From: an uncultured Lachnospiraceae bacterium
GTDB taxonomy: Bacteria > Bacillota > Clostridia > Lachnospirales > Lachnospiraceae
Direction of reading: 5' to 3'
Assembly (NCBI GenBank): GCA_910583605.1
Contig: CAJTXN010000003.1
Location: 62,001 to 126,000 of the forward strand
DNA: 64,000 nt
Positions 33,965 through 42,614 of the stretch are shown in pieces (the stretch's first letter is position 1; every line of letters begins with the position of its first letter). The notes under the pieces were generated by a model, which worked only from the letters and a program-made list of their open reading frames with translations, was not told where the DNA came from and searched no databases. A program made the translations under genes and the position numbers.

Positions 33965-35122
33965 ATGAGTCAGACAAGATATATTCCCTATGGAAGGCAG
34001 TGTATTAATGAAGAGGATATTCAGGCAGTGATTGAGACGCTCCGCTCGGATTATCTGACCACAGGGCCGAAGATACAGGAATTTGAACGGAAAGTTGCCG
34101 GTTATTGCGGCGCTCGGTATGCGGTGGCGGTATCCAACGGAACCGCCGCCTTACATATTGCCTGCATGGCGGCAGGAATCGGTGCGGGAGACCAGGTGAT
34201 CACCACTCCGGTTACTTTTGTGGCCTCTGCGAATTGTGTGTTATATTGCGGCGGGACACCCGTCTTTGCAGACATTGATCCTAAAACCTATAATATTGAT
34301 CCGGAAGACATCCGGAGGAAAATCACAGACAAGACAAAAGCCATCGTGGCAGTACATTTTACCGGACAACCCTGTGAGATGGATGAGATACGCCGGATTG
34401 CGGAAGAATATAACCTGATCGTGATTGAGGATGCCGCTCATGCGCTGGGAGCAGACTATAAAGGAAAGAAGATTGGAAGTATTTCGGATATGACAACCCT
34501 GAGTTTTCATCCGGTGAAGCATATTACTACCGCAGAGGGCGGAATGGTGCTGACCGATAATGAGGAGTTATACCGGAAGCTCTGTCTGGCCAGGACCCAC
34601 GGTATTACCAGGGATACTGCGCTGATGGAATCCGGCAGGGCAGACGAGCCATGGTATTATGAACAGATTTCTCTTGGATATAATTATCGTATCACGGATG
34701 TACAGTGTGCTTTGGGAATCTCCCAAATGAACCGGCTGGATGAATTTGTGGAAAAAAGGCGGAGACTGGTTCAGCGTTATAATGAAGCGTTTCAGGATGT
34801 TTCAGGAATCATCACGCCATATCAGAAGGAAGGATGTCACAACAGTTATCATCTGTATGTAATACAGATCACGGAGGAATCAAGAAAAGAAGTATTTCAG
34901 GCGCTCCGCTCCGCTGGAATTGGTGTAAACGTCCATTATATACCGGTGTATACCCAACCATATTACAGAAGTCACGGATATGCAGATGTATGCTGTCCGA
35001 ATGCAGAGCAGTATTATCAGCGGGCCGTCAGCCTGCCGCTGTATCCGGAACTTACTGATGAAGAACAGGATTATGTGATTGAACGGGTATTGCAGTGTGT
35101 CGGAAATCAGTTGGTAAAATAA
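33965..35122 (+). CDS. pseC: UDP-4-amino-4,6-dideoxy-N-acetyl-L-altrosamine transaminase PseC
   Basis: PLP-dependent aminotransferase acting on the PseB product. Features: IPYGRQCINEEDIQAV start, VSNGTAALHIACMAAGIGAGD, EDAAHALGADYKGKKIGS, the Schiff-base lysine in SFHPVKHITTAEGGM and the GYNYRITDVQCALGISQM loop typical of the PseC branch. The ATG at 33965 has AAGGAATAAGG upstream and gives the family's usual N-terminus; the TTG at 33908 would add 19 unrelated residues. The protein is 385 residues. Confidence 0.92.
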   Translation: MSQTRYIPYGRQCINEEDIQAVIETLRSDYLTTGPKIQEFERKVAGYCGARYAVAVSNGTAALHIACMAAGIGAGDQVITTPVTFVASANCVLYCGGTPVFADIDPKTYNIDPEDIRRKITDKTKAIVAVHFTGQPCEMDEIRRIAEEYNLIVIEDAAHALGADYKGKKIGSISDMTTLSFHPVKHITTAEGGMVLTDNEELYRKLCLARTHGITRDTALMESGRADEPWYYEQISLGYNYRITDVQCALGISQMNRLDEFVEKRRRLVQRYNEAFQDVSGIITPYQKEGCHNSYHLYVIQITEESRKEVFQALRSAGIGVNVHYIPVYTQPYYRSHGYADVCCPNAEQYYQRAVSLPLYPELTDEEQDYVIERVLQCVGNQLVK

Positions 35123-35134
35123 AGGAGAACTTTT

Positions 35135-36310
35135 ATGAACGGTGCAGAGAAACATATTCTGATTTATGATCATAAACATTATGGCGTTCCGGATATCCGG
35201 GAAGCATTTGAAAAGAAGGGGTATCGGATTGATATCTTCAGCCGGCCGCTGAAAGATAATCTGAAAGATAATGAATTTGAACAGGCATTGGAACAGGCGG
35301 TTGAAGTCTGTTCGCCTGTGTTTATGTTTTCGTTTAACTTTTATCCGATCATTTCAAATATCTGTAAGAAAAAGGGTATTCCTTATGTATGCTGGGTATA
35401 TGACAGTCCTCTGGTTTCGTTGTATTCTTATACGGTTATTAATGATAATAATTATATTTTTCTCTTTGACAGTGAACAGTATAATGATCTGCGGAGAAAG
35501 GGCATATCAACGGTTTATTATCTTCCGCTGGCCGCCAATGTGAGCAGGCTCAGTGGATACCGGTCCGGAGAGCAGAAATATTCATCTGATATTTCCTTTG
35601 TAGGTTCCATGTATGATGAGGAAAAACATGCATTATATAAACGTCTGTATGAGGGATTAAGCGAATACGGCAGGGGATATCTGGACGGTGTGATTCAGAT
35701 ACAGAAGAATATATACGGAACCTCGGTTCTGGAAAGTGCCATTACACCTGAGATATTACAGATTATGCAGGCTGCGCTTTATGTAACAACAAATCCGGAC
35801 GGCGTGGAATCGCCGGCATATACGTATGCCAATTATTTTCTGGCAAGGCGTGTAACAGAACTGGAACGGCGGGAGGCCGTGGAACGTCTTGGAGAACTGG
35901 GACACTTTAAATTGTATACCCGGAATTCTTCGTTTCAGTTACCGGGTATAAAGAATATGGGTCCGGTGGATTATTATAATGATATGCCTCATGTATTTAA
36001 ACATTCAAAGATTAATCTGAATATCACGCTTCGCAGCATTGTTTCGGGAATTCCGCTGAGGGTCTTTGATATTATGGGATGCGGCGGTTTTTTACTGACC
36101 AACTATCAGCAGGATATGTTTGAATATTTTGTGCCGGAGGAGGATTTTATATTTTATTCCGACATGGAGGAGTTATCGGATAAATGTAAATTCTTTTTGG
36201 AACATGACGATATACGAAAGAAAATTGCTGGGAATGGATATGAAAAAGTGAGAAAATATCATACCTTTGATATAAGAATTGAAGAGATATTAAATACGAT
36301 AAAAATCTGA
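35135..36310 (+). CDS. CgeB-like glycosyltransferase, copy 2
   Basis: A 391-residue paralogue of the protein at 18806, sharing VCWVYDSPLVSLYS, SSDISFVGSMYDEE, a tyrosine/arginine-rich middle, and IPLRVFDIMGCGGFLLTNYQ. The N-terminal DUF3880-like half starts EKHILIYDHKHYGVPDIREAF. It begins 12 bp after pseC with AAAGGAGAA upstream, so it is the last gene of the pseudaminate operon. One CgeB-like gene ends each half of the island. Confidence 0.78.
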   Translation: MNGAEKHILIYDHKHYGVPDIREAFEKKGYRIDIFSRPLKDNLKDNEFEQALEQAVEVCSPVFMFSFNFYPIISNICKKKGIPYVCWVYDSPLVSLYSYTVINDNNYIFLFDSEQYNDLRRKGISTVYYLPLAANVSRLSGYRSGEQKYSSDISFVGSMYDEEKHALYKRLYEGLSEYGRGYLDGVIQIQKNIYGTSVLESAITPEILQIMQAALYVTTNPDGVESPAYTYANYFLARRVTELERREAVERLGELGHFKLYTRNSSFQLPGIKNMGPVDYYNDMPHVFKHSKINLNITLRSIVSGIPLRVFDIMGCGGFLLTNYQQDMFEYFVPEEDFIFYSDMEELSDKCKFFLEHDDIRKKIAGNGYEKVRKYHTFDIRIEEILNTIKI

Positions 36311-36352
36311 TAGAAAGGGCGGGTGAACACACCCAAAAGTGAAAGTTTAAAG

Positions 36353-37756
36353 ATGAAGAAAGAAAAGAGAAATTCGTTTTCGGGTTCCATCGGTTTTGTG
36401 CTTGCAGCAGCAGGAAGTGCAGTAGGACTGGGAAATATCTGGAGATTTCCGTATCTGGCAGCAAAAGACGGGGGAGGACTATATCTGGTAATGTATCTGA
36501 TATTGGCGCTTACATTTGGTTTTACCCTGCTTACCGCGGAAGTAGCCATTGGAAGAAAGACAAAACAGAGTCCGCTGACGGCATACGGAAAATTAAAATC
36601 CAAATGGGGATTTTTGGGAGTACTGGCTTGCCTGGTACCGATCATCATTTTGCCGTATTATTGTGTAATCGGCGGCTGGGTTGTGAAATATTTTCTGGCA
36701 TATCTGACGGGAAAGGGTACAGAGGCAGCAGCTGACGGGTACTTTACGGAGTATATAACGGGAGAATGGCAGCCGGTCTTACTTATGGTGTTGTTTCTTG
36801 TTGTTGTGGCGTTTATCATATTCCTGGGAGTGAATAAAGGAATCGAGTCATTTTCAAAAGTACTCATGCCGTTATTGCTGCTTCTGGTTATCGGAATTGC
36901 GGTCTTTTCTCTGACCATTCATTATAAAGATGATGCAGGTGTAACAAGAACAGGTCTGGAAGGTTTTAAGATATATATAGTGCCTGATCTGGATGGAATG
37001 ACGGTAAAAGGATTTTTCACGGTTCTGTTGGATGCCATGGGTCAGTTGTTCTTCAGTTTAAGCGTTGCAATGGGAATCATGATCGCTTACGGTTCCTATG
37101 TCAGGGATGATGCCAATCTGGGAAAATCCATTAATCAGATAGAAATTTTTGATACGGTAGTTGCATTTCTGGCCGGGGTTATGATCATTCCGGCGGTTTA
37201 TACATTCATGGGAAAAGAGGGCATGGCAGCTTCCGGACCAAGTCTGATGTTTGTTTCACTGCCGAAGGTTTTTGCCTCAATGGGGAAAGTCGGAAATCTG
37301 GTCGGTTTTCTGTTTTTTGCCATGGTCTTATTCGCGGCTCTGACCAGTGCGGTATCTGTTATGGAAGCTGTAGTATCCAGCTTTATGGATAAATTTCATA
37401 TGTCGCGGGTGAAAGCGGCCGCCATAGAAACAGGCATTGCTCTTGCGGGTGGAATTTTAGTATGTCTGGGCTATAATAAACTGTTTTTTGAAATTAAACT
37501 GCCGAATGGAGCGGCGGCACAAATTTTGGATATTATGGATTATATAAGCAATAATTGCTTGATGCCGTTAGTGGCAATCGGAACCTGTATACTGATTGGC
37601 TGGATTCTGAAACCGAAAATCATTATTGAAGAGGTGGAAAAGTCAGGATGTAAATTTGGCAGAAAGAGATTATTTGTTGTAATGATCCGGTATATTGCAC
37701 CGGTACTGCTGGTGATTTTATTACTGAAATCATTGGGAATTCTAACAATGATATAA
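36353..37756 (+). CDS. Sodium-dependent transporter, NSS/SNF family
   Basis: A membrane protein of about 467 residues with some eleven or twelve hydrophobic segments. Segment one has the family signature GFVLAAAGSAVGLGNIWRFPY with the unwound GLGN sodium/substrate site, followed by LAAKDGGGLYLVMYL; FFSLSVAMGIMIAYGSY is the usual segment-six region. It imports an amino acid or related amine with sodium across the cytoplasmic membrane. I prefer the ATG at 36353; a GTG at 36323 is closer to AAAGGG but lies too near it. It starts soon after the glycosyltransferase but shows no functional link to glycosylation. The gene ends before a strong bidirectional terminator. Confidence 0.9.
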   Translation: MKKEKRNSFSGSIGFVLAAAGSAVGLGNIWRFPYLAAKDGGGLYLVMYLILALTFGFTLLTAEVAIGRKTKQSPLTAYGKLKSKWGFLGVLACLVPIIILPYYCVIGGWVVKYFLAYLTGKGTEAAADGYFTEYITGEWQPVLLMVLFLVVVAFIIFLGVNKGIESFSKVLMPLLLLLVIGIAVFSLTIHYKDDAGVTRTGLEGFKIYIVPDLDGMTVKGFFTVLLDAMGQLFFSLSVAMGIMIAYGSYVRDDANLGKSINQIEIFDTVVAFLAGVMIIPAVYTFMGKEGMAASGPSLMFVSLPKVFASMGKVGNLVGFLFFAMVLFAALTSAVSVMEAVVSSFMDKFHMSRVKAAAIETGIALAGGILVCLGYNKLFFEIKLPNGAAAQILDIMDYISNNCLMPLVAIGTCILIGWILKPKIIIEEVEKSGCKFGRKRLFVVMIRYIAPVLLVILLLKSLGILTMI

Positions 37757-37816
37757 GTGCAGGATTGTCCACGCAGTGAAACAGTGCAGATGAAAAATTG
37801 ATTTTAAAGGAAAGAA

Positions 37817-37857
37817 AACTGCCCCATAACCTTTTTATGGTTATGGGGCAGTTTTTT
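37817..37857. terminator. Bidirectional terminator between transporter and FliD-like gene
   Basis: A perfect 15-bp stem AACTGCCCCATAACC / GGTTATGGGGCAGTT with a 7-base loop, followed by T on the plus strand and preceded by A-rich sequence that serves as the T tract on the minus strand. It lies between two convergent genes. Confidence 0.9.
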
Positions 37858-39139
37858 AAATATATCCGTTATACATCATTCCGCTGTAGATGGATGTTAC
37901 ATAAGGATTTGCAAATGATTTCTTTGGATTCGGATAGGAAATCATAACCTTTTTCACATATTTCATTGGGTTAATGGAAATATCGTCTGCTTTTGCCGCC
38001 AGACCGTTCTTAAATTCCCGGAGATGGTTCAGGCTTTCAGAAATTGTTCCTTCGCCAGCGGACTGAAGAATCAGGGATTCGTCAAAATTAAGATATCCCT
38101 CTTCCGTAATATTTAATCCGATACTTTCAAGGTCATTCTTATATCGTTCGGTCATGCGTCGGATTTCTTTCTGCAGGGAATGGGTTTGATCGCTTTCACG
38201 GGTGGTTTTATTGGCTAAATCTACGATATTGTTATAACTGTCAGCCATGCCTTTGATGGAATCAATGATGGAAATAATATCATCCTGATATTTAATATGG
38301 GAAGGATTGTCTTCCCGGCTGATTCCTTTTAAGGTGACCTCCAGATTTTTATTGATAGTAAAGGTGTTGCTGGCAGAAGTTCTGTTCACACCGTTTATTC
38401 TGAATTCCGCATTGGAAGACATCTGGCTTACATTGTTTAATCCCAGCCGGTCAATGGTGTTGTCGTCAAGCTGTTCATGGGTGTTGATGACGGAAAATAT
38501 CGTTCCGTTAAAAGCAGTGCCGGTTTTATCAGAAGTAAGCTTCAGTGCTGATTTATTTGCATCGTTGGTAATGACTTGTGCTGTTAAGCCGATATCGGAA
38601 CGGTTGATCAGACGGGCCAGTTTTTCCTGAACGGATTTGTTGGTATCCTCCGGTTGAACCGAAAACTGGAATTCATAGGAATAATCACCAATGTCTACTT
38701 CAAAAGCATGGTTTCCCGTAGATATGGAAGTTCCGTTTGATTTTAAGAAATTTCCGGTATTAACCTGTGGTTTTGCAAGAGCATCCACCTGAAACTCATA
38801 AGATAAAATGGAATCGTTCTGTTCTGATTCCGGTATACCCATGTAATTAATGGATAACACATCTTCATCAGAGGATATCAGTTTCTTACGTATGCCATTG
38901 TCAGAATCATTAAAAAATAAGTCGGTCTTTGATTTGATAAAGCGAGCATTTTCTTTTAAATCAATGGCATACCGTTGGATATTCTCAGATACGTCAACCT
39001 TATATAAAGGGGACTTTTTACTGATTTTAACAATTGTATTATAAATATTCCGTAGTTCACTTTTTTTATGAGTATCGGAACGTGTTGCCGGTTTACTGGC
39101 ATAAGTGGTTAGATAATAATCGTATACACTGCCAATCAT
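37856..39139 (-). CDS. FliD-like flagellar filament cap / hook-associated protein 2-like protein
   Basis: A 427-residue secreted-type structural protein with helical ends and a beta-rich middle. NLEVTLKGISRE and FTINKNLEV are of the type found in FliD/HAP2 and flagellin-associated domains, the C-terminal third is coiled-coil-like (MADSYNNIVDLANKTTRES, LQKEIRRMTERYKND, LESIGLNITEEGYLNFDES), and there is no Sec signal, as expected for flagellar export. The ATG at 39139 has AGAAGG 8 bases upstream; a GTG at 39148 is possible. Transcribed on the minus strand, opposite to its neighbours. Homology is recognised from pattern only, so the precise flagellar role is open. Confidence 0.6.
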   Translation of the reverse strand: MIGSVYDYYLTTYASKPATRSDTHKKSELRNIYNTIVKISKKSPLYKVDVSENIQRYAIDLKENARFIKSKTDLFFNDSDNGIRKKLISSDEDVLSINYMGIPESEQNDSILSYEFQVDALAKPQVNTGNFLKSNGTSISTGNHAFEVDIGDYSYEFQFSVQPEDTNKSVQEKLARLINRSDIGLTAQVITNDANKSALKLTSDKTGTAFNGTIFSVINTHEQLDDNTIDRLGLNNVSQMSSNAEFRINGVNRTSASNTFTINKNLEVTLKGISREDNPSHIKYQDDIISIIDSIKGMADSYNNIVDLANKTTRESDQTHSLQKEIRRMTERYKNDLESIGLNITEEGYLNFDESLILQSAGEGTISESLNHLREFKNGLAAKADDISINPMKYVKKVMISYPNPKKSFANPYVTSIYSGMMYNGYI

Positions 39140-39271
39140 AATGCTCACCTTCTTTTGAAAAAAAATCTTGATATTTAGTATTATTATACCACAATAGATT
39201 TATGTTTTAAATAGAAAGTTTAAGAAAAATTTATTTTTTAAGGTTAGGGATGGGAAATTGGCTGGCCGGAC

Positions 39272-39350
39272 GCAGAGTCGGAAGTCTTCAGGCACAGACC
39301 GTCTCCTCTCCAAAAGCTGGCGGCCTGTGCCCAAAGGCTTCCGACTCTGC
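39272..39350. repeat. Large GC-rich interrupted hairpin in intergenic DNA
   Basis: Outer arms GCAGAGTCGGAAG (39272-39284) and CTTCCGACTCTGC (39338-39350), 13 of 13 paired; inner arms GGCACAG (39291-39297) and CTGTGCC (39325-39331). It is strikingly GC-rich in an AT-rich 456-bp gap (39140-39595). It has no T tract, so it is not an ordinary terminator. It may be a dispersed palindromic element or a structured RNA. The gap otherwise holds the direct repeat described below. Confidence 0.6.
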
Positions 39351-39473
39351 TGTTCGTTGTACAGATTTACCTGCATTTCTCTCTATTTTCGTTATATTTG
39401 AAAAAAATAAATATTTCATATGATTATAGCAGAGTTGCCAAAGAACAGCAGATATGTCCGCTTAGTCAATCCA

Positions 39474-39510
39474 TTGCCAAATATCACATGATTTTTACCG
39501 AATATCACAT
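39474..39510 (+). promoter_or_regulatory. Direct repeat with 21-bp period, candidate LytTR regulator site
   Basis: TTGCCAAATATCACAT (39474-39489) and TTACCGAATATCACAT (39495-39510) match at 14 of 16 positions with a period of exactly 21 bp. LytTR-domain regulators such as AgrA bind short direct repeats two helical turns apart. The site lies 86 bp before the protease gene, with a weak -10-like TATTTT at 39523, and a LytTR regulator is encoded 3 kb downstream. Confidence 0.5.
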
Positions 39511-39595
39511 CTGTATTGGATTTATTTTCAAAAAATGGTAAGTATTAATGGGGATAATTTATCATATATAATCCGGAACAGAAAGGAAAGGCAAT

Positions 39596-40168
39596 ATGAA
39601 ACAAAAGATGAAACGAACAATTGCAGGAATTCTTGCAGGTATTTGTTTGGCATTTAGTTCTGTAAGTGTATTTGGAAAATATACATTTTCTGTAATATGC
39701 GAAAAACAAGAAAAAACTTATTGGTGCTGGGTAGCAACAGCAAGAGGAATTGCAAGAGGAGAAAAAGTTGTTCAAAAGACACAGAGTGATGCGGTGATTG
39801 CAGTAAAAGGGAAAAATGTAAATCAACCAGGAAATGTAAAAGAACTGGAAGCAGCAGCTGAATATTTTGCTCCCGGAGTTAATTTTACTATACGTTATAA
39901 ACCTTTTACTTTTAACGAAATTGTAAAAAACATTGAAGCGGGACATATGGTAGGAGTAAATTGGGGGTATTACTATGGAACGGTAAGAAATGGTGGACAT
40001 TCAGTTTTTATTGTGGGATATAATTCAAATGACGGACAACAGTTAGTGGTTTATTGTGAGACATTATTAGGTGAAATTATTCATGAAAATTATGATAAAT
40101 TTGTAAGCAGATCTGAAACAAATTATAATGTAAAATATGAGCAAACAATTTATGCTTCATATAAATAA
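39596..40168 (+). CDS. Secreted papain-like cysteine protease (C39-like / AvrRpt2-like fold)
   Basis: A 190-residue protein with a signal peptide (KMKR then a hydrophobic GILAGICLAFSSVSVFG, cleavage near residue 27). The catalytic pattern Q-x-K-x-YWCWVAT gives the oxyanion glutamine and nucleophile cysteine, and NGGHSVFIVGYN gives the histidine, followed by a VVYCE strand. The mature enzyme of about 160 residues would act outside the cell. AAGGAAAGG precedes the ATG. It is followed by a membrane-anchored protein and an AgrC/AgrA-like system. A bacteriocin-processing or surface-protein-cleaving role is possible but unproven. Confidence 0.72.
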   Translation: MKQKMKRTIAGILAGICLAFSSVSVFGKYTFSVICEKQEKTYWCWVATARGIARGEKVVQKTQSDAVIAVKGKNVNQPGNVKELEAAAEYFAPGVNFTIRYKPFTFNEIVKNIEAGHMVGVNWGYYYGTVRNGGHSVFIVGYNSNDGQQLVVYCETLLGEIIHENYDKFVSRSETNYNVKYEQTIYASYK

Positions 40169-40223
40169 TTTTATCTTCGCAATATTTTGCATTATGAGAG
40201 AAGAGAAAGGAATGGATATAACA

Positions 40224-41141
40224 ATGAACAAATTAGTTGATTTAAAAATAATATTGGTACTATTAATATTTGCAGGTGTATTGACCTTTCGAACAGATTC
40301 AGCTCATGCGGATGATGCAATCAGATTAACGGAAGAGGAAGTGAAAAGGGAAATCGAAGATTACATAAAAAAGGAACAAAAAGAAGAAGCATCAATGTTC
40401 ACACCTCATGAATATGATATGGAGGAGTTGTGTGAACTTAATGAAATGTTTTTTATGATAAATGATTATATTGAGGGGAAGGATTTAAAAACAATTATAA
40501 AAGGAACGGAGTTATCTGGTGGCAGTCAGGAAGAAGAACAGGTTAAGGAAAAACATAATGTGAGAAAATGGTATTTACCGTTTAAAAATATGTCGGGAAA
40601 AACAGGGTATCTGATTTTTGAAGAGAAAAACGGGGAAATAGAATGGAGTAAAAGCAGCATTGAAACATCGCAATATTATGATATGAAGGTTCGGGAAGGA
40701 AAATATGAAGGAATTATTTTGGATGAAGTAGAAGAAGAAATTTATTGTAACAGTGCCGCATATGGTTTTAAGTTCGCTTATATTAAGATGAAAGACGGAA
40801 GAGAATATGTGATTCCGTTTATCAGTGAAAATGTCAGCGAATGGAATTCTTTAGTTTGTAAGAAAATATATACGGTTCAGGAGTTTTTCACGATTATGTA
40901 CCGGTATTATGATGAACCTACTTTGGAGGAACTGATAGAGCAATCGGAAACTATGGATAATACCACTACCGGTATCTCCTATTTTAGGGAGGTACCTTTG
41001 GGCAAGGACACTGTTCTTCCGGGAAGCCCGTCGAAACGTACAGAGTTAACAGAAAAAAATATATTTAAAGTTGCAGCCGGCGGAGCGACGGGTATTGGTA
41101 TCATATGTTTCATAATAAGAAAAAAGAGGAAATCTTATTAA
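40224..41141 (+). CDS. Exported, C-terminally membrane-anchored protein of unknown function
   Basis: A 305-residue protein with signal peptide (NKLVDLKIILVLLIFAGVLTF, cleavage near ADD), an acidic extracellular body, and a C-terminal hydrophobic segment followed by RKKRKSY that would stop it in the membrane facing out. The ATG at 40224 is preferred since it leads straight into the signal peptide and has AGAAAGG about 13 bases upstream. It follows the protease after 55 bp, so they are probably co-expressed; it may be a substrate, receptor or inhibitor of the protease. Its stop overlaps by four bases the convergent histidine kinase gene. Function not recognised. Confidence 0.65.
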   Translation: MNKLVDLKIILVLLIFAGVLTFRTDSAHADDAIRLTEEEVKREIEDYIKKEQKEEASMFTPHEYDMEELCELNEMFFMINDYIEGKDLKTIIKGTELSGGSQEEEQVKEKHNVRKWYLPFKNMSGKTGYLIFEEKNGEIEWSKSSIETSQYYDMKVREGKYEGIILDEVEEEIYCNSAAYGFKFAYIKMKDGREYVIPFISENVSEWNSLVCKKIYTVQEFFTIMYRYYDEPTLEELIEQSETMDNTTTGISYFREVPLGKDTVLPGSPSKRTELTEKNIFKVAAGGATGIGIICFIIRKKRKSY

Positions 41142-42481
41142 TTCACATTATAGATTTTCGCCTGTTTCAGGCATAGCGTGATTGTGAAGATATTATCAGC
41201 AGTGTTAATATCCATCGTTCCGTTATATTTTTCCGTAATTTCTCTTATATTCATTAATCCCAAACCGTGATTGTTTTTATCGGATTTTGAAGAAAGAAAT
41301 TTTGTATCCTCGGACGAATGTTTTGTACGGGGATATAATTCTTTATATGGGTTGGAACATACAATGGTTATGCGGCTGTCATAACATCCGATTGCAAAGC
41401 GGATGATTCGAAGAGATGCAGGTTCGATCTTCATACAGGATTCAATTGCATTGTCCAGCAGGTTTCCCAATAAGATACTTAAATCAATGGGAGCAACAGG
41501 TATGTCTTCATATTCCAGATGATATTTAAACAGAATCTGATTCTGCCGGCAGACAGCTCTCTTATATGTTAGCAACGCTGATACTACCGGATTTTTGGCA
41601 TCGATAAAGGAATCGGTCTTGTTCAGGGATTCTTCCAGTCCGGCTAAATAAGAGGACACCTGCGGGAATTTTTTCTGTTCCAGCAGTTCTTTTATGGTGA
41701 TCAGGTGATTTTTATAATCGTGGCGGATTTTTTTGATTTCTTTTAAATTTTTGCCGGAATCTTCGTATAATTTTGCCTGGTATTTATGATATTCTAATTG
41801 TCGGTTCATATTCAGGGTTTGATGATAAACGGCAATACTTTTTTCATACATCATAAAAATACAGAAAAAAATTAAAGCAGAAAATGCATAAATAAAATGT
41901 AATTTATTAAACATTTCCTTATCGATTGAAATTTTACTGATATAGGAAAAATAATAATGCATCATAAACTGGAATATCAGGATTAAAAATATAATTGAAA
42001 AAAAGCAATTTACAGCAGAATACTTTTTGTATCGGCTGTATTCCTCCATAATCAATATTATTGAGTAGGAAAGTATCAATACCGTAAAAAAATTGATATA
42101 GGTGTTGTTTTTATATATATCCAGATTGTTAGGCAGACCGCTCAAACCATTTACCGCACTTAAAAATGAAATCTCCGCGGCGGGTATAAAAACGGTAATT
42201 AATATATATAATATAGCTTTTTTAATGATATTCCCTTTGAATAGTATAGAAATAAAAATAATATCTAATATTACTTCAAAAACAGAGGTTAAAACAGAAC
42301 TGTCTATGTCAAAACTGCGGTTGTTCGCAATTCTGGCAGCAACACAGAGCAGACAATAGGAAGAAATGACCAGAGTCAGCCGGAAGCCTTTCAATCTGCA
42401 ATCCAGAAAGAAATGAAACCATTTATATAATAATATAGAAAATAATATGATTGACAAAAAAATGATTAAAAAGCGTTCCAT
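41138..42481 (-). CDS. AgrC-like sensor histidine kinase (GHKL family)
   Basis: A 447-residue membrane kinase. Six or seven hydrophobic segments fill about residues 1-215. Then comes KEIKKIRHDYKNHLITIKELL with the phospho-accepting histidine in the HDYKNH motif typical of the AgrC/CitA-like HPK10 class, LLGNLLDNAIESC (N box) and NHGLGLMNIREITEKYNG (G box). Such kinases usually sense peptides. AAAGGA precedes the ATG. The cognate LytTR regulator is divergently encoded 134 bp away. No agrB/agrD-like pair is visible nearby, so the signal is unknown. Confidence 0.88.
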   Translation of the reverse strand: MERFLIIFLSIILFSILLYKWFHFFLDCRLKGFRLTLVISSYCLLCVAARIANNRSFDIDSSVLTSVFEVILDIIFISILFKGNIIKKAILYILITVFIPAAEISFLSAVNGLSGLPNNLDIYKNNTYINFFTVLILSYSIILIMEEYSRYKKYSAVNCFFSIIFLILIFQFMMHYYFSYISKISIDKEMFNKLHFIYAFSALIFFCIFMMYEKSIAVYHQTLNMNRQLEYHKYQAKLYEDSGKNLKEIKKIRHDYKNHLITIKELLEQKKFPQVSSYLAGLEESLNKTDSFIDAKNPVVSALLTYKRAVCRQNQILFKYHLEYEDIPVAPIDLSILLGNLLDNAIESCMKIEPASLRIIRFAIGCYDSRITIVCSNPYKELYPRTKHSSEDTKFLSSKSDKNNHGLGLMNIREITEKYNGTMDINTADNIFTITLCLKQAKIYNVN

Positions 42482-42553
42482 TTCTTTTTCCTTTGTATAC
42501 TGATATAATTTTTACATATTATATCATAGATAAAAAATAAATAAAATAAGGAA

Positions 42554-42582
42554 TTGTTTTACATGAAAACAGATGATATAAT
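42554..42582 (+). promoter_or_regulatory. Promoter for the LytTR response regulator gene
   Basis: TTGTTT (42554-42559), 17-bp spacer, perfect TATAAT (42577-42582), about 33 bp before the chosen start of the regulator gene in the divergent intergenic region. Confidence 0.55.
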
Positions 42583-42614
42583 ATACATTATTGAACTACG
42601 GGAGCGATGGGCTT

